From Lachnospiraceae bacterium (GTDB taxonomy: Bacteria; Bacillota; Clostridia; Lachnospirales; Lachnospiraceae), in NCBI GenBank assembly GCA_017391545.1, contig JAFOYD010000131.1, positions 1-38,666 on the forward strand: a stretch of 38,666 nt of DNA. Reading direction: 5' to 3'. Every line of letters starts with the position of its first letter. Within the stretch, counting starts at the first letter, position 1. The position numbers and the translations under genes were made by a program. Below are positions 1 through 7,351 of the stretch, in pieces. The notes below the pieces were generated by a model. The model was not told the DNA's origin and did not search any database. It was given only the letters and a program-made list of their open reading frames with translations.

Positions 1-114
1 CTTTACCAGAATATGGGCAAGTATACTTTTCTGGGCAAGAAGTCGTTTTGCACGCTCATCATACTGTGCTTTATCATCTGCAGCCGAAACTGCGTTTGCT
101 ATCTCTGTGTTCAA
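1..114 (-). CDS. Rpn-like PD-(D/E)XK nuclease/transposase family protein, N-terminal 38 codons only
   Basis: This reading frame is open for 38 codons from a TTG start at 112-114 to the window edge, so the protein is partial at its C-terminus. It begins MNTEIANAVSAADDKAQYDE and continues through RAKRLLAQKSILAHILVK. The start is chosen because AAGGAGG lies 9 nt upstream; the nearer ATG runs into a stop after three codons. From memory, this N-terminus resembles the Lachnospiraceae proteins annotated as Rpn family recombination-promoting nuclease or PD-(D/E)XK nuclease family transposase, which exist in many copies per genome. The catalytic part lies outside the window, so activity cannot be judged. 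The gene has its own consensus promoter and occupies the place where spo0A would be expected after spoIVB. Confidence 0.65.
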   Translation of the reverse strand, partial: MNTEIANAVSAADDKAQYDERAKRLLAQKSILAHILVK

Positions 115-190
115 GTCGACATACCTCCTTTGTGGTCATTTTCTAAACGCCATTCATTATATGTTAAAAAAGGCACTCAACCCTTAATTC

Positions 191-219
191 ATTATAGACT
201 GAAAACCTTTTTGTTTCAA
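191..219 (-). promoter_or_regulatory. Sigma-A promoter of the Rpn-like gene
   Basis: On the minus strand TTGAAA (214-219) is followed after exactly 17 nt by a perfect TATAAT (191-196). This gives a predicted leader of about 70 nt ahead of the TTG start at 114. No other gene downstream on this strand could use it. Confidence 0.6.
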
Positions 220-236
220 CTGAAATGTTGTAAAGA

Positions 237-369
237 TCAGTTCGCAAAACTCCATGAGATCTCCGCAATGTTTTCCGGATAAATAACAATTTTTCAACCA
301 GTTCCCTCATAATATCTTCAGCAAGATGATTGCTTCTTTTGTGATTGTGCCATGAATACCGTCACTCAT
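237..369 (-). pseudogene. Decayed C-terminal remnant, possibly of a serine recombinase
   Basis: The minus strand downstream of spoIVB has protein-like segments broken over frames. An ATG overlapping the spoIVB stop opens MSDGIHGTITKEAI and stops after 20 codons. A second frame reads LAEDIMRELVEK. A third reads KIVIYPENIAEISWSFAN followed by TGA at 237-239. The last two join as ...RELVEK-IVIYPEN... if one A is restored in the five-A run at about 289-293, which is how a deletion in a homopolymer would look. The joined tail resembles, from memory, the end of large serine recombinases, where an EKI-V-Y motif precedes an aromatic-rich beta strand before the stop. No catalytic domain remains. The family call is tentative; the region could also be ordinary intergenic DNA. 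Confidence 0.35.
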
Positions 370-1643
370 CAATGCTCCACCATATCCTCAATAAAAATCC
401 CATATCCCTCTGCGCTGTCTTGAACAAGCACATGTGTCACTGCACCTACGAATTTTCCATTTTGAATGATCGGTGCACCACTCATTCCCTGCACAATGCC
501 CCCTGTCAGCGCCAACAGCTCCGGATCTGTAACCTTCAGGGAAATCTGACGGTTCACAGCCTCATTTCCAGGGGTGAGCTTCGTGATTTCCACATCATAG
601 TACTTTGCTTCACCGTCTATGGAACACAGTATCTGCGCTTTTCCTGTTGTGACCTCCTGCTTCAGGGCTATGGGAAGTGCACTGGTCTTTTCCGTATATT
701 CGTCCAAAAACTCTGCATTTGCCATACCATATATTCCCAGCATCGTATTGTCCACAATGACTCCTGATACCTGATCCGGCTTATACTCAATCACGCCTGT
801 CAGTTCGCCAGGATTCCCCTTTTCACCGCGTTTGACTGCCACGATCTCAGTGTGATACAAAAGCCCGCTTCCCAGTTTTAACAGCTCTCCCGTGTCCATA
901 TCGTTGATGCCATGTCCCAAGGCACCAAAGTGGTTCTGGCTGTCGATATAGGTCATTGTTCCGATTCCCTGAGCGCTATCCCTTAACCACGCTCCCATTT
1001 TGTATACATTATTGCTATCCTGCTCCGGTTTGATCCTGACCTGTATCAGTTCATCTTTTCTCGATACCTGAAATATGATCTCTGCACCATTTCCATTTTC
1101 CACATATTGTCTGATCTGCTTTTTGTCACTGATCGCCACGCCATCCATGGCAGTCAGATAATCGCCTGACTGCAGCTTATACTCAGAAGGGGCACACTTG
1201 TCCCCTGTACACCCTTCAAAACTTCCTGTATCCACGACCAGTACGCCCTGTGTCTTTACATAGATACCGATCGGTCTGCCCACAGGCGTCAGCATCGTGT
1301 TCTCGATGACCTGTATATCCACATCTTTCAGTGGCAGCACACCAAAAAGCTTCAGCCGCATCTGATACGAGCTTGCACTTTCTCCTGCCACGATGGTAAG
1401 CGGCTGATTGAGTGCCAGAACCGTTTCTGCATCTGTACTGATCACTCCCGATGCCGGAACGCGCAGATTGATTTCCTCACTCGTTCCTGCCTTGACACTG
1501 ATTGTGCTTGGGACTGCATTCTGATAATACACATATGTTGCCCAGAAAAATAACCCTATGGCAAATCCCAAAAAAATATAGAGAAATAAAATATATTTTA
1601 TACGCCTGCTCAATGGTTCCTGTCTCACTCTTTTCGCCTTCAT
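369..1643 (-). CDS. spoIVB: SpoIVB serine peptidase (stage IV sporulation protein B)
   Basis: The 424-residue protein matches the SpoIVB family (peptidase S55) in length and order: a membrane anchor at about residues 16-37, a PDZ domain around residues 105-205, and a C-terminal protease domain. The protease domain shows HFGALGHG (His about 243) and the nucleophile motif VQGMSGAP (Ser about 388), followed by GAVTHV. In the family, SpoIVB is secreted from the forespore into the intermembrane space and cleaves SpoIVFA, releasing the SpoIVFB protease that activates pro-sigma-K. The ATG at 1643 has GAGG ten nt upstream. In Bacillus this gene lies between recN and spo0A. Here an efflux operon separates it from recN, and no spo0A follows. 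Confidence 0.95.
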   Translation of the reverse strand: MKAKRVRQEPLSRRIKYILFLYIFLGFAIGLFFWATYVYYQNAVPSTISVKAGTSEEINLRVPASGVISTDAETVLALNQPLTIVAGESASSYQMRLKLFGVLPLKDVDIQVIENTMLTPVGRPIGIYVKTQGVLVVDTGSFEGCTGDKCAPSEYKLQSGDYLTAMDGVAISDKKQIRQYVENGNGAEIIFQVSRKDELIQVRIKPEQDSNNVYKMGAWLRDSAQGIGTMTYIDSQNHFGALGHGINDMDTGELLKLGSGLLYHTEIVAVKRGEKGNPGELTGVIEYKPDQVSGVIVDNTMLGIYGMANAEFLDEYTEKTSALPIALKQEVTTGKAQILCSIDGEAKYYDVEITKLTPGNEAVNRQISLKVTDPELLALTGGIVQGMSGAPIIQNGKFVGAVTHVLVQDSAEGYGIFIEDMVEH

Positions 1644-1691
1644 CCTTCCACGACCTCATGCAAATATTTCGTAGGGATAGTATATGGAATT

Positions 1692-1740
1692 TACAAAAAA
1701 ATAAACGGCTCTGACATCTTTCGTTAAAAGTGCCAAAGCC
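1692..1740 (-). terminator. Rho-independent terminator of the RND efflux operon
   Basis: On the minus strand GGCTTTGGCA (1731-1740) pairs with TGTCAGAGCC (1707-1716) over 10 bp including two G-U pairs. A T-rich stretch follows at 1692-1706. It lies 15 nt after the RND stop codon and so separates the efflux genes from spoIVB. Confidence 0.75.
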
Positions 1741-1754
1741 ATTTGTTTTATTTT

Positions 1755-4700
1755 TTACTCATCTTTTTTTGAATTTTGGGAAGCGATTTTTGCTTCGCGC
1801 CTCCTCTGACGTTTCTGTTGTCTCCTTTCTTTTGCCTCACGTCTTCCCTGTTTACTCATCAACAGATAGAAGCTTGGAAGCAGCAACAGAATCAACAGTG
1901 TAGAAGTAATCAGACCACCAATGATAATCAGTGACATACCTTTCATCATCGCTGCATTCTCATTGGTTGCAAATACCATCGGAAGCATTGATAAAATCGT
2001 GGTCAGCGTTGTCATAAGGATTGGCCTTAATCGCAGCCTTCCACTTTCCATCAGTGCATCATTTAATGGCATCGTCTCCTTGAGCTGATTGGTCGTATCA
2101 ACATACAGAATACCATTATTAACAACGATACCTACCAGCATCAGCACACCCATCAGAGAAGTCATGTTGAGCGTAGAACCGGATATAAACAGCAGAAAGA
2201 AGGAACCGATCAAGCTAAACGGAATACTCATCATGACCATCAGTGAGAATATTGGTGACTCAAACTGCATCGCCATAACAAGGAAAATCAGAAAAACTGC
2301 AGTGATGATCGCTTTACCGATTGCGGTAAACTCTTCTCCGATCATCTCATTCATCATGCTCTGTGTCTGACCTACACCCTCCGGGAACGCTCCGTCTTTC
2401 TCTGCCTTTGTAACTGCCTCAACAATCGCATTCTGTGCCGTAAATTTGGCATCATCCGTCGTATAGGCAGTGATTGCGACCTGATATTTGCCATCCTCTC
2501 TCACAAGTGTGTCAGGTACATCGGAATATACTACTTTTGCCACATCACCAACAGTAATCGTATTGCCTCTTGGAGTGGCAATCTCCAGATTCAGCAGCTC
2601 ATTCATATCAGAATAGCTGTCCTCCGGGTATTCCATTCTCACCGAATACTCCTGTGTACTGATCGTCATGTCCATGACCTCGACACCACTGCTGGCATTG
2701 TACATCTCGCTGGCAACCTGAACAGCAGTCAGTCCTACGTTCATACACTGTAACGGATCAATCTGTATTTTTGCCTGTGCGGCATCGGAAGTGATGTTGC
2801 TTGATGTCTTAATCACGCCCGGAGTATCCATCATGATCGCCTCAACCTGTCTTGCTGCAATCTTCAGGCTCTCCATATCATCACCACTCAGATCGACCTC
2901 CGTACTCGACATGACACTCATCATGGATGACATTCCGCTTCCTGCAGCCGATACAATGACGCTCATGTTGGTAACGTCCTTAAGCTTCTGATTATAAATA
3001 TCAACAAGCTCGCTGATGCTCTTGCTACATTCCTCAGACGGATAGGCGTTAATCGTTGCGGCAGAACCGCTGATTGTCAGGTTACAACCTGCAAAATCAG
3101 GATCATCGATCACCATTTGTTCAATGAACTGGATATTTTCATCCATGACCTCAAGTCTGGTACCGGATCTCTGCTCAATTGAGATACTCATGTTATCAAG
3201 ACCTGTTGCCGACATCAGCTCCTGATCAAGCTGACCGGCAAGCACAAACGCCAATATCAGAAGCAGCACTGACACTGTCATGACCGTCTTTTTCTTTAAC
3301 ATGATGTGGCCAAGCAGCTTCTTGTAGCCATTTCCGATCTTTCCAACGACCCGGTTCGCCAGTGTATCCTTTTTCTCCTTTGGTCTGTACTTCCAGAAGA
3401 AAATAGGAATCAGTGTAATCGCCACAATCAATGATGACAGCATGGCAAAGATAATTGTAAATCCCAATTGGGAGAAGAGCTGTCCCGCAAGTCCCTTCAT
3501 TGTCGCAAGTGGAAGGTACACAACAACAGTCGTGATGGTTGATGCTGAAACAGAGGAAGCTACCACTTTTGTACCGGCAAGTGCAGCATCCTTAAAGTCC
3601 GGCTTTTCATCCTTTAATCGGAAACAGCTCTCCAATACTACAATGGAAGAGTCAACCATCATACCGATGGCAATGACGAGTGCTCCCATTGTGACGACAT
3701 TGAGGGAAAATCCCGCAAAGCTCATGAAAATCAGTGTGGCAAGCAGTGAAATCGGCATGGAGCTTCCTACGATCAGACTCGCCTTAAAATCTCCAAAGAA
3801 TATGAACAGAACGAGCATGGAGAATAACACACCAAGCACCAGTGTTTCTGCAACGGAACTTAGTGAGGACTTGATACTGTCTGCTGCATCATATGCCACA
3901 GAAATCTGGATGGCAGAGTTTTTTGCTCCCACGCGCTCAATCAGCGACTTCACATGATTTGATACATCCACCGTACCTTCACTCTGTACCTTTGCGATAC
4001 CGACGCTGATACTGTCCTGTCCGTTAAAGCGGCTGATACTGCTGTTTGCCTTTGTTGCCATTGAAACTGTCGCAATATCTGACAGCGATATCGTCGTACC
4101 TTTGCTTGTAATGATCGGCACATTCTGCAGATCCATCAGATTTGTCGGTTTTGATGAGGCAGACGCACTGATACTCTGCGCTCCCTGCTCAACACTTCCG
4201 ATTGGAATCGTAAAATCTGTTGTTGTTATGTAGGTCTTGACATTTGCCATCGTGACGCCATACTGCTGCATCTTGTCAGCGTGCAGCTCTATTCGGATGT
4301 AATCCTCCTCACCACCTGATACTGTAATCTGCGCCACGTCAGACAGTCTCTCAAGCTCAGGTTTGAGCTCATCCTGTACAAATGCCAGTACATCTGTATC
4401 ACCTGATGAAGTGATAGACAGCGTCATCATATCCTGCGAATTCATATTCATTTCAATGATGACAGGATCATGCGCATCCTCCGGAAGCTTTAGCGACGCT
4501 GTATCAACAGCACTTCTTAAATCTGCATAAGCATCATCAATATTCGTACCATACTCATATGAAAACATAACGAAAGAAGAGTTTTCTGTTGTCTGTGAGG
4601 TAACGGAATCCACACAGGAAAGTGTCTTACCGGCGTCCTCTATAATTTTGGTGACCAGCTCCTCTGTCGTCTCAGGGTCACCGCCCTGATAGATTGTCAT

Positions 4701-4844
4701 GACAAACAACATGGGCATTTCCATGTCGGGTGTCAGCTCCATCTTAAAGCCGAACACCGAACCGATACCGAATACAAACAGTGCAAGCACGATCAAAAGT
4801 GCTGAAACAGGCCTTTTCAGGGCCAGCTTAGTTAAGGAACTCAT
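1755..4844 (-). CDS. RND-family efflux transporter (AcrB/MMPL type), inner-membrane permease
   Basis: The 1029-residue protein has the full RND plan: a first membrane helix at about residues 11-33, a large extracytoplasmic loop, helices at about 332-480, a second loop, and a helix cluster at about 845-985. The cytoplasmic tail is very basic (SKQGRREAKERRQQKRQRRR). The duplicated halves and the length fit the HAE1 class. The proton-relay positions of E. coli AcrB are only partly kept: helix 4 reads GMMVDSSIVV, so one aspartate (about 398) remains and the next is Ser; helix 10 reads GIVVNNGIL, with Asn where AcrB has Lys940. It is the second gene of an operon with the adaptor upstream; the adaptor stop TAG overlaps this gene's AGGAGG ribosome site. 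The substrate cannot be read from sequence. Confidence 0.93.
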   Translation of the reverse strand: MSSLTKLALKRPVSALLIVLALFVFGIGSVFGFKMELTPDMEMPMLFVMTIYQGGDPETTEELVTKIIEDAGKTLSCVDSVTSQTTENSSFVMFSYEYGTNIDDAYADLRSAVDTASLKLPEDAHDPVIIEMNMNSQDMMTLSITSSGDTDVLAFVQDELKPELERLSDVAQITVSGGEEDYIRIELHADKMQQYGVTMANVKTYITTTDFTIPIGSVEQGAQSISASASSKPTNLMDLQNVPIITSKGTTISLSDIATVSMATKANSSISRFNGQDSISVGIAKVQSEGTVDVSNHVKSLIERVGAKNSAIQISVAYDAADSIKSSLSSVAETLVLGVLFSMLVLFIFFGDFKASLIVGSSMPISLLATLIFMSFAGFSLNVVTMGALVIAIGMMVDSSIVVLESCFRLKDEKPDFKDAALAGTKVVASSVSASTITTVVVYLPLATMKGLAGQLFSQLGFTIIFAMLSSLIVAITLIPIFFWKYRPKEKKDTLANRVVGKIGNGYKKLLGHIMLKKKTVMTVSVLLLILAFVLAGQLDQELMSATGLDNMSISIEQRSGTRLEVMDENIQFIEQMVIDDPDFAGCNLTISGSAATINAYPSEECSKSISELVDIYNQKLKDVTNMSVIVSAAGSGMSSMMSVMSSTEVDLSGDDMESLKIAARQVEAIMMDTPGVIKTSSNITSDAAQAKIQIDPLQCMNVGLTAVQVASEMYNASSGVEVMDMTISTQEYSVRMEYPEDSYSDMNELLNLEIATPRGNTITVGDVAKVVYSDVPDTLVREDGKYQVAITAYTTDDAKFTAQNAIVEAVTKAEKDGAFPEGVGQTQSMMNEMIGEEFTAIGKAIITAVFLIFLVMAMQFESPIFSLMVMMSIPFSLIGSFFLLFISGSTLNMTSLMGVLMLVGIVVNNGILYVDTTNQLKETMPLNDALMESGRLRLRPILMTTLTTILSMLPMVFATNENAAMMKGMSLIIIGGLITSTLLILLLLPSFYLLMSKQGRREAKERRQQKRQRRREAKIASQNSKKDE

Positions 4845-4857
4845 CGCTTACGCCCTC

Positions 4858-6342
4858 CTATTCCTGTGTATTGTCTTTTGTATCTGTTTTGCTTTCCTGT
4901 ATGGAAACTGCAACACCATCACGCAACTGCGCCGACCATGTCGTGATGATCACTTCATCCCCTGTCAGTCCCTCTGTGACAACAATATTGTCAATATCAT
5001 AGAGACCCGTCGTGATATTCGTCTTTTTCGCTTTTCCATCAACTACGGTATAGACATATGCCTGCGTTCCGTCATAATATACAGAGTCATACGGGATAAT
5101 GACTGCATTATTCTCATGGTAAGTGTCCGTTGTCACAGTAGCCTTTGTACCCGATAACAGGCTCGATGTATCTCCCTTGACAGCTGCTTTAATCTTAAAA
5201 AGTCCGGTCGTATTGTCAACTGCACTTCCAATCTCGATTACTTCACCTTCATATGTCCTGCCATCTTTTTCCAGTGTGATCTGCTGTCCTGCTGAAAATG
5301 TATTTCGAACATCCTCGCTGACATAATAGGTTGCAACCATTGCATCTTTGTTGGATATCACAAAGGCAGGATTGCTTGATGTGGCAAAGTCGTGTTCCTT
5401 CACATTGACAGACTCCACAACACCTGAAATGGTAGCTTTAATCGTGTATGCATCCAGACTCTCCCGCGCCTGATCGACGCCAAGCCGTGCAGCAGAAATA
5501 CTATTTTGAGATACCTTTTTTTGTTCCTCACGCAGTTCCCCATTGCTGATATTCGTTGAAGTAACTGCCTGGCTGTAGGAATTGTAGGTACTGTCAATAT
5601 TTTTCTGAAGTGTGTTAATCGAATCTTCATACTGATCGATTGCAGATTTATATCCTTCGATTGTTTTCTTGACAGGTGTTACTTCGGCTGAAGCCGTCTG
5701 ATAACGCTGCATTGCCGCCGCATAATCTGCTGCTCCCTGCGGCGTATTTTTATCGATTGAATCTGCGTAATCCTTGATTTCATCAACATCTTCCCTAAAA
5801 TCGTATTTTTCTTTGAGGTCTGCAAGCTTCGCTTCTTCATCTTTCAGCTTGTCTTTCGTCTTCTGCAGGTCATCCATCGTGTCCACCAGCTTCTCCTGAA
5901 GGTCGTTCACACCATCCTCTGCCTGTGTGATAGTGTTATCTGACTGCATATCATTGAGCGTCGATGCGCCTTCACCATAGGACAAATTGTAAGAATGCTG
6001 TGCATTGTCAAGACTGATCTGCGCTGACTTCATGGAAAACTGCGCCATCGTGTCATCCAGAACTGCAAGCACATCGCCCTCCTGCACGACATCACCTGCT
6101 GCAACCTTTACCTCTAGCACCTCACCTGTCGTCTTTGGAATGACATACACGGACTCATCCGGACTGATGGTAGCAATAAAATTATTGCTTAATTTAAGGC
6201 TTCCAATCTCCGGTTTTGCAGCTTCCACGATTGCAACATCCTCTGCTGTCTCCTCAGCAACCTTCTGACCACAGCCGCCAAGAGCTGATGCAGTCATTAC
6301 CATGCATAATAGCATTGCCAATTTTTTTTGCTTGTTTTTCAT
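4858..6342 (-). CDS. RND/HlyD-family efflux adaptor, lipoprotein
   Basis: The protein has 494 residues. A lipoprotein signal peptide ends at the lipobox LGGC (Cys about 24). A biotinyl-lipoyl-like half follows (VYVIPKTTGEVLEVKVAAGDVVQ area, about residues 66-95), then a long charged coiled coil at about 145-285. The second lipoyl half (TIKATISGVVESVNV) comes next, then beta-barrel and membrane-proximal domains. This is the membrane-fusion adaptor arrangement of tripartite pumps. A Gram-positive cell has no outer membrane, so the adaptor probably sits on the outer face of the membrane and works with the downstream permease. No TolC-like gene is near. The start is fixed by TAGGAG eight nt upstream. 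It is the first gene of the operon and faces the secreted-protein gene across a 250-nt control region. Confidence 0.9.
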   Translation of the reverse strand: MKNKQKKLAMLLCMVMTASALGGCGQKVAEETAEDVAIVEAAKPEIGSLKLSNNFIATISPDESVYVIPKTTGEVLEVKVAAGDVVQEGDVLAVLDDTMAQFSMKSAQISLDNAQHSYNLSYGEGASTLNDMQSDNTITQAEDGVNDLQEKLVDTMDDLQKTKDKLKDEEAKLADLKEKYDFREDVDEIKDYADSIDKNTPQGAADYAAAMQRYQTASAEVTPVKKTIEGYKSAIDQYEDSINTLQKNIDSTYNSYSQAVTSTNISNGELREEQKKVSQNSISAARLGVDQARESLDAYTIKATISGVVESVNVKEHDFATSSNPAFVISNKDAMVATYYVSEDVRNTFSAGQQITLEKDGRTYEGEVIEIGSAVDNTTGLFKIKAAVKGDTSSLLSGTKATVTTDTYHENNAVIIPYDSVYYDGTQAYVYTVVDGKAKKTNITTGLYDIDNIVVTEGLTGDEVIITTWSAQLRDGVAVSIQESKTDTKDNTQE

Positions 6343-6386
6343 AAATTTTTCTCCTAAAATATGCTGTTGTCACCAACTGAAATGAA

Positions 6387-6416
6387 TTAATACGTTCTGT
6401 TCTAATCCATATGCAA
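6387..6416 (-). promoter_or_regulatory. Possible promoter of the RND operon
   Basis: On the minus strand TTGCAT (6411-6416) and TATTAA (6387-6392) are 18 nt apart. Transcription would start about 40 nt before the adaptor ATG. The boxes are imperfect and the region is AT-rich, so other promoters further upstream are possible. Confidence 0.35.
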
Positions 6417-6442
6417 TTTTATACGATAATTTGACAAAATAA

Positions 6443-6512
6443 AAGTAGGTTTGTTATTTTTTTATTTAAGTTTTATTTTTTAAATAAATATAAACTTTAC
6501 AAACACCTACTT
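6443..6512. promoter_or_regulatory. Nested inverted repeat in the divergent RND/secreted-protein control region
   Basis: The outer arms are AAGTAGGTTTGT (6443-6454) and ACAAACACCTACTT (6499-6512), which share the palindromic core AAGTAGGT...ACCTACTT. The inner arms are TTTATTTAA (6461-6469) and TTAAATAAA (6480-6488), a perfect 9-bp inverted repeat. The right outer arm overlaps the -35 box of the plus-strand promoter at 6511. A divergent operator bound by a dimeric regulator, or a cruciform, would explain the layout. No regulator gene lies next to it. Confidence 0.5.
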
Positions 6513-6540
6513 GTTATTCTGGTCGTTTTATTATTATAAT
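6511..6540 (+). promoter_or_regulatory. Sigma-A promoter of the secreted-protein gene
   Basis: TTGTTA (6511-6516) and a perfect TATAAT (6535-6540) are 18 nt apart, about 50 nt before the chosen ATG at 6593. The -35 box overlaps the right arm of the upstream inverted repeat, which would let a bound protein block it. Confidence 0.55.
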
Positions 6541-6592
6541 GTAAGGGAATTACTAATAATATTATAATTTTCATTTGATGAGGAGAAAATAC

Positions 6593-7291
6593 ATGAAGAC
6601 AAAAATCAAAAAAATACTCTGTTCCCTACTGGCATCTGCCATGATGATGTCAGTCCTGTCCGGCGTGCCTGCCGTGTCTGCTTCCGCAAAGGAGAGTATC
6701 GGAAACGGTCTGGTTCTTTCGACAGATGCCATCACGCTCTCGGAAGGCTCTTCTGCGACCTTTACCGCAGCACTTGCCGACGGCTTTGATGCTTCCAGAC
6801 TTTCCTGTGTTGTAGCAGATCCAACTGTTGCTGTTGTGACACCGATTGCATATGCTTCTAATGTAGCTGCCTTCCAGGTCACCTATGGCAATGGCGGATC
6901 AACGATTGCCGCCGTGTACAATCTTGATAACCCGGCGGTTGTAGCATACCTTACAATCAATGCCGGTGGACTGATCATGGATATTCCGGCAAAGCTTGGA
7001 ACAAACCACAGCAACTACTGCAAGCTTGTCAGCTACGAATTCGTACCCTACGATTTTACCTACGCTGATTTCAATGATTACAAATACACGCTCAATCTGA
7101 AATATCAGTGTGTTTCCTACAATGATAAGGACTATAATAAATGGGGCTGCTATGGCTACTTCTACGACGCAGCCGGCAATGTTCTTTCAAAGGTGCATCT
7201 GTATTGCAGTTCTCTTTCAAAAAGCAGAATCTACCACAGTGAGTTCAATGTCCCTGTCAACGCAGTTCGTTTTTCCATTGAAGGCTTTTAG
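6593..7291 (+). CDS. Secreted protein of unknown function with a possible Ig-like (Big_2-type) domain
   Basis: This is the only gene on the plus strand. The 232-residue product starts MKTKIKKILCSLL. Its signal peptide ends near VSASA at about residue 33. AGGAG lies 7 nt before this ATG, so the in-frame TTG and ATG 15-18 nt upstream were not used. Residues about 40-125 (LSTDAITLSEGSSATF... ending in YLTINAG) have the strand pattern of bacterial Ig-like domains. Residues about 130-232 (NLKYQC..., GYFYDAAGNVLS) look like a second beta-sandwich that may bind a surface ligand. I recognise no enzyme motif, LPXTG anchor or membrane helix after the signal. It is transcribed divergently from the RND operon, so a shared stimulus is possible. 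Function unknown. Confidence 0.85.
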   Translation: MKTKIKKILCSLLASAMMMSVLSGVPAVSASAKESIGNGLVLSTDAITLSEGSSATFTAALADGFDASRLSCVVADPTVAVVTPIAYASNVAAFQVTYGNGGSTIAAVYNLDNPAVVAYLTINAGGLIMDIPAKLGTNHSNYCKLVSYEFVPYDFTYADFNDYKYTLNLKYQCVSYNDKDYNKWGCYGYFYDAAGNVLSKVHLYCSSLSKSRIYHSEFNVPVNAVRFSIEGF

Positions 7292-7309
7292 ATAATATCT
7301 ATACATAGC

Positions 7310-7349
7310 AAAACCCCGAACCTTGACGCATCTGTCGGTTCGGGGTTTT
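7310..7349. terminator. Strong terminator between the convergent secreted-protein and recN genes
   Basis: AAAACCCCGAACC (7310-7322) and GGTTCGGGGTTTT (7337-7349) form a perfect 13-bp stem with a 14-nt loop. The T run is better for plus-strand transcripts, but both strands end in TTTT, so it probably stops transcription from both sides. It ends 2 nt before the recN stop codon, so it also closes the long operon that ends in recN. Confidence 0.9.
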
Positions 7350-7351
7350 CT

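Noticed and set aside
1644..1691. A possible sigma-G promoter before spoIVB (TATACTA-like -10)
   Set aside because: The first base of the -10 does not fit and no convincing -35 is present at the right distance.
3442..3957. 171-codon plus-strand frame inside the RND permease gene
   Set aside because: It lies fully opposite a well-supported membrane protein and has no recognisable domain or start signal.
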